Shown piece after piece: positions 43,239 to 51,884 of a DNA stretch of 64,000 bases (the stretch's first letter is position 1; each line of letters begins with the position of its first letter). A program made the translations under genes and the position numbers. This stretch comes from JBCBDX01 sp039822005 (lineage in GTDB: Bacteria; Pseudomonadota; Alphaproteobacteria; Rhizobiales; Rhizobiaceae). The stretch is taken from positions 1 through 64,000 of the forward strand of contig JBCBMZ010000006.1 of NCBI GenBank assembly GCA_039822005.1. Reading direction: 5' to 3'. Under the pieces are notes generated by a model. The model was not told the DNA's origin and did no database searches. It saw only the letters and a list, made by a program, of their open reading frames with translations.

Positions 43239-44408
43239 CTACTGATTTTCGGTTCTGATTGTCTGGCCAGTGACGATCCGGTGTAAACCACTCAAGATCA
43301 GTTCACTCTCCGGCCCGAATGTGCCGCGAACAAAGGCATTTTTTTCGTCGACATGCAAAAGTTCAACAGCTTCAATGCCAACAGTTTTTTTTACCCCGGG
43401 CCGGACCGTTTTTATGGTCCAAAGGCCGCGGACGCCGTCTTCTATGGCGCTTAGGGGAACCCATGCGCCCCGGGTCTTGACGCTTTCAATCAAAGCAACT
43501 TCTCCCGTTTGCCCGATGGTCACATCCGACGTCTGGGGCAGTTGCGCACGCACGGTTTGGGTGCGGGTTGTCGGATCCAGCTGGGGTAGGAAGCCGATGA
43601 TCTGTGCATCAAGATGTATATCGCCAAAGGTGACGCGAACGACGTCTCCAGTGCTGAGGTTTTGGGACAGTTGAGGGTCGATGCCGACGCGGAATACCGG
43701 ATCGGCATTTTCAACTATTGAGACAACCGGCTGGCCACCGCCAATTGTTGTGCCCGGATCCACTTGACGCTTGCTGATGGTGCCATTGAATGGAGCTGTG
43801 ATCGTGAGTTTCTCCAGTTGAATTTCTATGCTGGTTAACGTGGCATCCATCTCTGCGACGCGCGCATCAAGTTCGACGAGGCCGAGACGGGTCTGGTCCA
43901 AAGCCTGGTTGGCAGCAAATCCTTTTCGATTAAGCTCGACAGCGCGTTCATTGTTGAGCGTCAAAAGCTCGCGTTGTGCCTCGACGGCAGCCCTGGAGGC
44001 CTTTATCCGTTGCAACTCCGCCTTGAGGATGCGGTCATCCAGGCGTGCCACTATCTGGCCTTCGGATACCGTTTGACCCTCATCAGCATCGATCAATTTG
44101 ATCGTCCCGCCTTGCTCAAAAGACAGATCAGCCAGTTGCGGGGCTTCAATCTGGCCGGAGAAGGAACGGCTGACCTCAAATCGATCGACCATGCTGATGG
44201 GCGATGTCTCGACCAGCACAGGTTGGGTTGCCAGCGGCTTTTCTACAGCGGCTGCCCGTTCCGCAATCAGCCCTGTCGACTGCCAAATGATACCGCCAGC
44301 CGCGGCCACTACAACGCCGGTGACCAAGACTGCGGCTGTGCGCCTGATCAGGCGGCGCAGGCGGTTTGATTTGTTCTGATTGCTAGTTGTGGGCAGTTCA
44401 CCGGACAT
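43239..44408 (-). CDS. RND efflux periplasmic adaptor subunit
   Basis: A 389-residue membrane-fusion protein with one N-terminal membrane helix (near 25-50), barrel-sandwich halves around an alpha-helical hairpin (VEAQRELLTLNNERAVELN), and a beta-barrel domain with TITAPFNGTISKRQVDPG. It joins the RND pump to an outer-membrane channel. ATG 44408 follows AAGGAA; a longer frame to 44489 would run through the operator and is rejected. It is first in the pump operon. Confidence 0.93.
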   Translation of the reverse strand: MSGELPTTSNQNKSNRLRRLIRRTAAVLVTGVVVAAAGGIIWQSTGLIAERAAAVEKPLATQPVLVETSPISMVDRFEVSRSFSGQIEAPQLADLSFEQGGTIKLIDADEGQTVSEGQIVARLDDRILKAELQRIKASRAAVEAQRELLTLNNERAVELNRKGFAANQALDQTRLGLVELDARVAEMDATLTSIEIQLEKLTITAPFNGTISKRQVDPGTTIGGGQPVVSIVENADPVFRVGIDPQLSQNLSTGDVVRVTFGDIHLDAQIIGFLPQLDPTTRTQTVRAQLPQTSDVTIGQTGEVALIESVKTRGAWVPLSAIEDGVRGLWTIKTVRPGVKKTVGIEAVELLHVDEKNAFVRGTFGPESELILSGLHRIVTGQTIRTENQ

Positions 44409-44442
44409 GACATCGCATTCCTTGCAACGATTGATGAGGCAG

Positions 44443-44485
44443 CATATGTTAGTGGCAATAACATATGTAATAGCCGCTAACATAG
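44443..44485. promoter_or_regulatory. Doubled operator between the TetR gene and the pump operon
   Basis: Two inverted repeats of the form CATATGTWA-N7-TAACATATG follow each other at a 19-bp step and share the central CATATG: 44443-44467 (perfect) and 44462-44485 (with a base missing at the far end). The arrangement sits between the divergent starts at 44408 and 44509. It suggests two TetR dimers bound in tandem, repressing both directions. Confidence 0.7.
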
Positions 44486-44508
44486 TCAAGTACTCTGAGC
44501 GGCAAGGG

Positions 44509-45159
44509 ATGGATCACGGTTTGGAGAAAACAGTTTCAGCCCCTGTAAACAAGGTGACGCCGAAGAGCCGCTACCATCATGGTGATTTGCGCACACAATT
44601 GCTCAACGCCGTTTGGCAGCTCGTGGAAGAAAAGGGCGCTGAGAACTTTTCAATTGCGGAAGCGGCAAGAACTGCCGGCGTCAGCACTGCTGCACCCTAT
44701 CGCCATTTTGAAGACAAGCCGGCCATTCTCAAAGCAGTAGTTTTGGATGCTTTGGCCAAAAAGGGTCACGAAATGGAGCGTGTGATGCAGCCTTATCCTG
44801 TCGGTTCGATTGACCGGATCAATGCGATTGGCAAATGCTATATAGACTTTGCGCGCGATCACCCCGGAATTTTTCGCCTCATGTTCGGCTTTTCGGAAGC
44901 TCATGACGGCGATGAGGAGTTACAGGCCTGCGGACGCGGCGTTTTCGGCATTGTCATAGAAGCGGTTGCCAATTTTTTGGAAGTTCCCGTCGACAACCCG
45001 ATCGCCGCCCAGCGCGCCTATATGCTTTGGACTTTTGTCCATGGGCACTCTTGGCTTATTATTGACGGAAAAACCAAGGCGCAGGACTTGGAGGTTGATG
45101 AGGACGCCATGCTTGCTGCCATATCGGAGGGTCTGGTTGCCTCTCTTCGGCGCAACTAA
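44509..45159 (+). CDS. TetR-family transcriptional regulator
   Basis: A 216-residue repressor with the TetR helix-turn-helix near residues 22-68 (RTQLLNAVWQLVEEKGAENF, then GVSTAAPYRHFEDKPAIL). The C-terminal ligand-binding domain of the WHG-like type ends with WTFVHGHSWLI. It probably represses the divergent RND pump and itself through the doubled operator at 44443-44485. ATG 44509 is favoured; the frame from 44380 runs through the operator. The end overlaps the next convergent gene. Confidence 0.9.
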   Translation: MDHGLEKTVSAPVNKVTPKSRYHHGDLRTQLLNAVWQLVEEKGAENFSIAEAARTAGVSTAAPYRHFEDKPAILKAVVLDALAKKGHEMERVMQPYPVGSIDRINAIGKCYIDFARDHPGIFRLMFGFSEAHDGDEELQACGRGVFGIVIEAVANFLEVPVDNPIAAQRAYMLWTFVHGHSWLIIDGKTKAQDLEVDEDAMLAAISEGLVASLRRN

Positions 45160-46778
45160 TTATCTGTGTTCACATGTTCCCAAACCTTTGAGATCACCAC
45201 GGATCCTTCGCCGACCGATGAAGCCACACGCTTGACTGACCCGGAGCGGACGTCGCCCACCGCGAAAACGCCAGCGTGCGATGTTTCGAACTGTGAGCGG
45301 CCTCCGACATCTCGGCCCGTCGGAACAAAACCGCGTTCATCGAGGTCTACCAAACCTGAAAGCCATTCCGTGTTGGGCGCTGCCCCGACCATAATAAATA
45401 GCGCTTTGCTATCGATTGTTTCGTTCTGGCCTGTCGCCGAGTTATGCACCGTCACGCTTTCGAGGCTGCCTTCTCCATGAAGAGACTTCACCTGGGTTTC
45501 GTAGTGAATGGTGATTTTCGGGTCCTGTTCCAAGCGTGATGAAAGGTAGTCTGACATGGAGGCCGCAAGGGTTTTTCCGCGAACCAACAGGTGAACGTGG
45601 CCGGCCGTACGGCTCAAATACATGGCTGCCTGACCGGCGGAATTGCCGCCACCGACGATGATCGCCTGGGTGCCTTGACACCAGCGCGCCTCCATCTCGG
45701 TTGCAGCATAGTACACGCCGGCGCCCTCAAAATCTTCCAGTCGTTCAAAAGGCAGTTGTCGATACTGAACACCCGTGGCGATGACCACGGCTTTCGCGCA
45801 AACCTCTTTACCATTGTCCAGCTTTGCGCAGAAAGTGCCGTCATCCAGTTTGGTCAAACTCGTTACCCGTCTTGGAACGGCAAAACGCGTTCCAAATTTC
45901 ATGGCCTGAATCTCACCTCTGTAGACAAGGTCCGCGCCGCTTATCCCGGTCGGGAAGCCCATATAGTTCTCAATACGGCTGGATGTGCCGGCCTGGCCGC
46001 CAATGGCCAAATCTTCGATAACAAGCGCACTTAATCCTTCGGCACCTGCGTAAACTGCGGCGGCAACGCCGGCAGGCCCGCCACCAACAATCAACACATC
46101 GAAAACAGCTCCTTCCTCAATTTCCAGATCAAGGCCGTACAATCGAGCGATCTTCTCCGATGTCGGATTCTCAATAACCTGGTTTTTGCCGAAGATAACG
46201 GCAGGTTTTCCACGCGTGATATCACAAGAATGCGCCGTGTCCCGGGCTTCCTGGGTGTCGAGATCCATGGATTGAAACGGAATTTTGTTACGTGAGGCAA
46301 AAGAAGCGATTTGCTTGATGTTGCGATCAATATCGGCACCAATCAGCTTCAAAGACGAGTCATTATCTTCCAGCTGCCGGCGCCTGCGCGCGGCGAAAAC
46401 GGTTATAATGATGTCTGACATTTCCGGTATCGCCGACATGAGCGCGAGCATTCTCTCGCGCGGAACGCATGTGACTATGGTGTCTTTTGCGGCGCGAAAC
46501 GGCATGGAAATGGGAGCGCCTGAAAGGAAGCCTATGTCCCCCATATATTGACCTGGCCCAAGCGCAAAAGGCAGGTAGCGCTCGCCCGTGAATGGATCGA
46601 GGACTTCGATTTCACCTTCTTCAATGAATACGAAATGGTCGGTCGGGTCTCCGATATTGGCAACTATTTCATGTTCGCCAAATTGTCGCTGCTCGCCATT
46701 TTCGCGCAACGTTTGAATATGGCTTTCGTGTAATGGCGTTCGGGCCATTTGCCTCAAGTCAGGTGCCAACTCTTCCAT
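45156..46778 (-). CDS. cNMP-binding / thioredoxin-reductase-like fusion oxidoreductase
   Basis: A 540-residue, three-part protein. Residues about 15-130 form a cyclic-nucleotide-binding domain (FVFIEEGEIEVLDP ... FLSGAPISM). Residues about 140-215 resemble a glutaredoxin-like fold (ASRNKIPFQSMDLD) without CxxC. Residues 225-540 are an FAD/NAD(P)H module like thioredoxin reductase (VGGGPAGVAAAVYAG; VGGGNSAGQAAMYLS; GVFAVGDVRSG). The redox CxxC expected in the second half is absent (VYYAATEMEA), so it cannot be an ordinary thioredoxin reductase. Its electron acceptor and any nucleotide control are unknown. Confidence 0.9.
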   Translation of the reverse strand: MEELAPDLRQMARTPLHESHIQTLRENGEQRQFGEHEIVANIGDPTDHFVFIEEGEIEVLDPFTGERYLPFALGPGQYMGDIGFLSGAPISMPFRAAKDTIVTCVPRERMLALMSAIPEMSDIIITVFAARRRRQLEDNDSSLKLIGADIDRNIKQIASFASRNKIPFQSMDLDTQEARDTAHSCDITRGKPAVIFGKNQVIENPTSEKIARLYGLDLEIEEGAVFDVLIVGGGPAGVAAAVYAGAEGLSALVIEDLAIGGQAGTSSRIENYMGFPTGISGADLVYRGEIQAMKFGTRFAVPRRVTSLTKLDDGTFCAKLDNGKEVCAKAVVIATGVQYRQLPFERLEDFEGAGVYYAATEMEARWCQGTQAIIVGGGNSAGQAAMYLSRTAGHVHLLVRGKTLAASMSDYLSSRLEQDPKITIHYETQVKSLHGEGSLESVTVHNSATGQNETIDSKALFIMVGAAPNTEWLSGLVDLDERGFVPTGRDVGGRSQFETSHAGVFAVGDVRSGSVKRVASSVGEGSVVISKVWEHVNTDN

Positions 46779-46915
46779 GGTTTCTCGCCCTTGCGTCCGG
46801 TCTTTCTATAAGTGGGTTTCGGGTTTTTGTATTCAACGTGCAACGCGCCGGCGTGGAAATTAACGGCAGATTGTTTGCACTGCACAACCACTCGCGATAA
46901 GAGCAAGGCAGACTA

Positions 46916-49900
46916 TTGACCAATCATCCGGGGACCTCCGCTTTGGCCGCCATAAAAAAGATACTCGTCGCCAACCGCTCTGAAATTGCCATTCGCGTTT
47001 TTCGTGCCGCCAATGAATTGAGCATCAAAACCGTTGCCATTTGGGCGGAAGAAGACAAGCTGGCTTTGCATCGTTTCAAGGCGGATGAAAGTTATCAGGT
47101 TGGTACAGGTCCACACCTGGAAAAACCGATGGGGCCAATTGAGAGCTATTTGTCGATTGATGAAGTTCTTCGTGCTGCCCGCATTTCCGGCGCTGATGCG
47201 ATCCATCCGGGATATGGCCTTTTGTCAGAAAGCCCAGAATTTGTGGAAGCCTGTGCCGAGGCAGGTATCACTTTCATCGGGCCAAAGCCGGAAACCATGC
47301 GCGCACTTGGCAACAAGGTCGCTGCGCGCAATCTCGCCATTTCCGCTGGTGTTCCAGTCGTGCCTGCCACTGACCCATTGCCCGATGATATGGATGCAGT
47401 GCGCGCATTGGCAGCCGGCATTGGTTATCCGTTAATGCTCAAGGCCTCTTGGGGGGGTGGTGGACGCGGTATGCGTGCCATTTATTCCGAAGACGATCTG
47501 GAACGCGAAGTCATCGAGGCCAAACGCGAGGCGCGAGCGGCCTTCGGTAAGGATGAGGTTTATCTGGAAAAACTTGTCCAAAATGCGCGTCACGTTGAGA
47601 GCCAAATTTTGGGCGACACACATGGCAATGCAGTGCATTTGTGGGAGCGTGACTGCTCCATTCAGCGCCGGAATCAAAAAGTCGTCGAGCGCGCGCCCGC
47701 TCCCTATTTATCACACGCACAGCGATTGGAGCTCGCCGGGCACTCGCTGAAGATTGCCCGCGCAACCAGTTATGTAGGTGCGGGTACGGTTGAATATCTG
47801 ATGGATGCCGACACAGGCGCATTCTACTTCATTGAGGTCAATCCGCGCATTCAGGTCGAGCATACGGTGACCGAAGAAGTGACCGGTATCGATATCGTCA
47901 AGGCGCAAATTCATATTCTTGAGGGGCATGCCATCGGCACACTTGAATCCGGTGTGCCGGCACAGGAGGAAATCGAGCTTAACGGTCATGCACTTCAGTG
48001 CCGCATTACGACCGAAGATCCGGAACAGAACTTCATTCCCGACTATGGCCGTATCACGGCTTACCGGGGCGCCACTGGTTTCGGTATTCGATTGGACGGT
48101 GGCACTGCCTATTCCGGCGCGGTGATCACTCGGTTTTATGACCCGTTGCTGGAAAAAGTCACGGCGTGGGCCCCGACCCCGCAAGAGGCGATCAACCGCA
48201 TGGATCGCGCGCTGCGCGAGTTTCGTATTCGTGGTGTGGCAACCAATTTGACATTTCTGGAAGCGATTATCTCGCATGATGATTTCCAGAACAATCGCTA
48301 CACGACCAAGTTTATCGACAACACGCCTGAGCTTTTCGAAAGTGTCAGACGACAGGATCGCGCCACCAAGCTTTTGACCTATGTCGCGGATGTGAGCGTC
48401 AATGGGCACCCTGAAACAAAGGGTCGTGCTTTGCCCAGCCCAACCGCGTTGAAGCCGGAAGTGCCATGGGTTGGTATCAAAGTTCCGCAGGGTGGCACCA
48501 AGCATTTGCTCGATGAAATGGGCCCTGAAAAGTTTTCGCAATGGATACGTAGCCAAGAGCGCGTCATGCTCACCGATACGACCATGCGCGACGGTCACCA
48601 GTCATTGTTGGCCACACGCATGCGTACCGATGATATTGTGGCGATTGCAGGAACCTACGCACGTGCACTGCCTGAATTGTTTTCCCTTGAGTGTTGGGGC
48701 GGTGCGACTTTTGACGTGGCCATGCGCTTTTTGACCGAAGACCCTTGGGAACGCCTTTCGCTGGTGCGGGAGCAAGCGCCCAATATTTTGCTTCAGATGC
48801 TGCTGCGCGGTGCTAACGGCGTTGGGTACAAAAACTATCCCGATAATGTCGTCGAGCATTTTGTTGAGCGGGCTGCCGAAGGCGGCATTGATGTCTTCCG
48901 CGTTTTTGATTGTCTGAACTGGGTCGACAATATGCAGGTTGCCATGAAGGCGGTGCGCGACAACAATAAAATCTGCGAAGCAACGCTTTGCTATACGGGC
49001 GACATTCTCGATAAGAACCGACCCAAATATGATCTGAACTACTATCTCGATCTGGCCAAGCGTTTGGAAGATGCCGGCGCGCATATGCTGGCAATCAAGG
49101 ACATGGCAGGGCTCATGAAGCCTGCGGCTGCGCGGGAATTGTTCGGCCACTTGCGCGAACAGACGGACTTGCCATTACATTTCCACACGCATGACACATC
49201 CGGCATTGCCGCAGCCACCATTTTGGCAGCTATTGATAGCGGGGTCGATATTGTTGATGCGGCGATGGATTCCTTCTCCGGTAACACATCGCAGCCATGT
49301 CTGGGCTCGATTGTGGAAGCCATCCGTGGGTCCGGGCGTGACAGCGGGCTCAGCGCAGAGTGGATCGGCAAAATTTCCTTCTACTGGGAGGCGGTTCGTG
49401 AACAATATGCAGCGTTTGAGTCGATCAGCCAAAGCCCGGCGTCCGAAGTCTATTTGCACGAAATGCCAGGTGGTCAGTTCACCAATTTGAAGGCGCAAGC
49501 GCGGTCCTTGGGCCTTGAGACGCGTTGGCATGAAGTGGCGCGAATGTATCACGACGTAAACATGATGTTCGGCGATATTGTCAAAGTAACGCCATCATCC
49601 AAAGTCGTCGGAGACATGGCGCTGATGATGGTCAGCCAGAACATTTCCGTTGCCGACGTGGAAGATCCGGATCGTGATATCGCCTTTCCGGAGTCGGTAG
49701 TCTCGATGATGCGTGGTGATCTCGGTCAACCGCCGGGAGGTTGGCCGGAAGCGCTGCAACACAAGGTGCTCAAAGGCGAGAAGCCCTATACCGATGTGCC
49801 CGGTTCCTTGCTTGCGCCAGCTGATCTTGCCGTGGAAAAAGCCGACATTGAAAGCGCGATCGGACGCGGTGTGGATGAATTCGAACTTGCTTCATACCTG

Positions 49901-50410
49901 ATGTATCCCAAAGTCTTCACCGACTTTGCACTTACCCAGGAAAAATATGGCCCGGTCAGCACCTTGCCGACGCCGGTTTACTTCTACGGCATGAAGCAGG
50001 GCGATGAGGTGTTTGCCGAAATTGAACGCGGTAAAACACTTGTCATCCAATGTCTGGCCATTGGTGAACCGGATGAGCAGGGCATGGTGACGGTCTTTTT
50101 TGAACTCAATGGCCAACCCCGCCGTATCAAAGTGCCAGATCGCGCCCATGGGGCGTCTGCCGCCGCCGCGCGGGCCAAGGCCGAAGACGGCAACAACAAC
50201 CATGTCGGCGCGCCGATGCCTGGTGTTATTTCGACCATTGCTGTTGAGGCCGGACAGGACGTGCACAAGGGTGATGTTATGGTTTCCATTGAGGCGATGA
50301 AGATGGAAACAGCGATCCATGCTGAGCGCGATGGCAATATTGCCGAAGTGCTTGTCCGCGCCGGTGACCAGATTGATGCGAAGGATTTGTTGGTGGTGTT
50401 TGGGGGCTGA
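46916..50410 (+). CDS. pyc: Pyruvate carboxylase
   Basis: Pyc makes oxaloacetate from pyruvate, bicarbonate and ATP to refill the TCA cycle. The 1164-residue chain has the biotin carboxylase domain (IKKILVANRSEIAIRVFRAA; GGGGRGM near 183), the carboxyltransferase domain (DTTMRDGHQSLLATRMRT near 555), and a C-terminal biotinyl domain with EAMKMETA. TTG 46916 with AAGG 8 bases upstream is the likely start; TTG 46943 is also possible. It is divergent from the cNMP-TrxR fusion. Confidence 0.97.
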   Translation: MTNHPGTSALAAIKKILVANRSEIAIRVFRAANELSIKTVAIWAEEDKLALHRFKADESYQVGTGPHLEKPMGPIESYLSIDEVLRAARISGADAIHPGYGLLSESPEFVEACAEAGITFIGPKPETMRALGNKVAARNLAISAGVPVVPATDPLPDDMDAVRALAAGIGYPLMLKASWGGGGRGMRAIYSEDDLEREVIEAKREARAAFGKDEVYLEKLVQNARHVESQILGDTHGNAVHLWERDCSIQRRNQKVVERAPAPYLSHAQRLELAGHSLKIARATSYVGAGTVEYLMDADTGAFYFIEVNPRIQVEHTVTEEVTGIDIVKAQIHILEGHAIGTLESGVPAQEEIELNGHALQCRITTEDPEQNFIPDYGRITAYRGATGFGIRLDGGTAYSGAVITRFYDPLLEKVTAWAPTPQEAINRMDRALREFRIRGVATNLTFLEAIISHDDFQNNRYTTKFIDNTPELFESVRRQDRATKLLTYVADVSVNGHPETKGRALPSPTALKPEVPWVGIKVPQGGTKHLLDEMGPEKFSQWIRSQERVMLTDTTMRDGHQSLLATRMRTDDIVAIAGTYARALPELFSLECWGGATFDVAMRFLTEDPWERLSLVREQAPNILLQMLLRGANGVGYKNYPDNVVEHFVERAAEGGIDVFRVFDCLNWVDNMQVAMKAVRDNNKICEATLCYTGDILDKNRPKYDLNYYLDLAKRLEDAGAHMLAIKDMAGLMKPAAARELFGHLREQTDLPLHFHTHDTSGIAAATILAAIDSGVDIVDAAMDSFSGNTSQPCLGSIVEAIRGSGRDSGLSAEWIGKISFYWEAVREQYAAFESISQSPASEVYLHEMPGGQFTNLKAQARSLGLETRWHEVARMYHDVNMMFGDIVKVTPSSKVVGDMALMMVSQNISVADVEDPDRDIAFPESVVSMMRGDLGQPPGGWPEALQHKVLKGEKPYTDVPGSLLAPADLAVEKADIESAIGRGVDEFELASYLMYPKVFTDFALTQEKYGPVSTLPTPVYFYGMKQGDEVFAEIERGKTLVIQCLAIGEPDEQGMVTVFFELNGQPRRIKVPDRAHGASAAAARAKAEDGNNNHVGAPMPGVISTIAVEAGQDVHKGDVMVSIEAMKMETAIHAERDGNIAEVLVRAGDQIDAKDLLVVFGG

Positions 50411-50497
50411 AACCGTCTGCAGATTAGGCGATTGCCGTGCCTCGTTTGACCGTGTACTGCGCGGCCAGTCGCCCAAAACATCTAGCTGGAAGCATTC

Positions 50498-51736
50498 ATG
50501 GAACGCGCTAACGCATCAATCGGTCATTCCGATGAAAGGCTCCGCTCGGCCCGTTGGGCGGTATCAGCTGCGTTTTTTCTTAATGGGATGATGGTCGGGC
50601 ATTGGGCGCCGAAAATACCGGTTTTCGTGGAGCGGCTGGGTATTTCAGAACGTATCCTTGGCCAAATGATCATTCTGTTTGGCGTGGGCGCATTGATTGC
50701 GCTTTTGGCCGGTGCCTGGGCCGTGACACGCTTCGGGTCGCCGACCATTGTGCGATGGACATCGCTTCTGATCGCCCCCGCACTCGTTTTGATGACGATC
50801 GCGCCTGATGTTTTTACCACATCCCTCGCTTTGCTATGGCTCGGTGTTTATCTGGGGGCGATGGATAATGCGATGAACGCAAATGGTGTTGGGGTTGAAA
50901 CGGCTCTGGGTAAACCGGTTATGTCATCCTATCACGGGTTTTGGAGCCTTGGAGGTGTGTTTGGTGGCCTGACCGGCGGTGCCATGATCGCGGCTCTTGG
51001 TGAGATGGGTCATGCGGTGTTGGTTGCCATGATGGCGCTGTGTCTGGCGGCATGGGCTTGGCCCCGCTACTTGCCCGATTCTCCTGACTTTACCCGCTCT
51101 GCTGACCAAGCATCTGATCAACAAGCGAAGCTCGTGCTCCCAAAAAGTCCCGGCATCTACATTCTCGGCTTGGTGACCCTTTTGGGTTTTGCACCCGAAG
51201 GAACCGTCATCGACTGGAGTGCGCTTTTCTTGAAGGAAGAGATGGGCGCACCGCTCGTGGTGAGCGGTTATGCCGTCGCGGCCTTCTCTGCCACCATGGC
51301 CTTTATGCGCTTTCGCGGTGACGGGTTGCGCGACTATTTCGGCGATAGACGAACGTTTGTCGTCAGCGGGTTTGTCGCCGGTTGCGGACTATTTATTGCG
51401 GGCATTGCCGGAAACGTAATCGTCGCATGTCTTGGCTTTTTGATTGCCGGTTTGGGCATGGCCAATGTGGTGCCCATTCTGTTTTCAGCCGCTGGACGTT
51501 ATCCTGGTATGGCACCGGCGGTGGGGATCGCTGTGGTTACTGCGTTTGGCTATGGCGGCCTTCTTTTCATTCCTGCATTCGTTGGTTTTGTCGCTGAGAT
51601 CTACTCGATTGGTCTTGTTTTCACCGTATGGGCGTTGGTGGTTGCTCTGGTTGCGCTCAGCGGATTTTACTTGCCGGGAATAGATCGAGCTCATGGCGAG
51701 CGGGTTGTTGAGGCGACGCCTGTGACTCCAAAGTAG
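50498..51736 (+). CDS. MFS transporter
   Basis: A 412-residue membrane protein with twelve hydrophobic segments and the MFS layout (GMMVGHWAPKIPVFVERLGI in the first helix region). It resembles the YbjJ-like group of sugar or metabolite exporters, whose substrates are unproven. It starts 87 bases after pyc. No adjacent regulator or pathway gene indicates the substrate. Confidence 0.87.
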   Translation: MERANASIGHSDERLRSARWAVSAAFFLNGMMVGHWAPKIPVFVERLGISERILGQMIILFGVGALIALLAGAWAVTRFGSPTIVRWTSLLIAPALVLMTIAPDVFTTSLALLWLGVYLGAMDNAMNANGVGVETALGKPVMSSYHGFWSLGGVFGGLTGGAMIAALGEMGHAVLVAMMALCLAAWAWPRYLPDSPDFTRSADQASDQQAKLVLPKSPGIYILGLVTLLGFAPEGTVIDWSALFLKEEMGAPLVVSGYAVAAFSATMAFMRFRGDGLRDYFGDRRTFVVSGFVAGCGLFIAGIAGNVIVACLGFLIAGLGMANVVPILFSAAGRYPGMAPAVGIAVVTAFGYGGLLFIPAFVGFVAEIYSIGLVFTVWALVVALVALSGFYLPGIDRAHGERVVEATPVTPK

Positions 51737-51884
51737 TGGCCTTGCCTCATTGTGTGACATCGTTGGTCTAATTTACGGTCGTTGTCTTCTCGCGCTACAA
51801 ACAGCGCTATAAGGAGATTGGGCGCGTTGTTGCGCCCATTTAAGTGATCAACGGCAAAAGCCGTACTACGCCCGGAGGAGACGC

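Noticed and set aside
47711..48598. 295-codon frame on the minus strand
   Set aside because: It is opposite the conserved biotin carboxylase part of pyc and has no ribosome site or recognisable domain.
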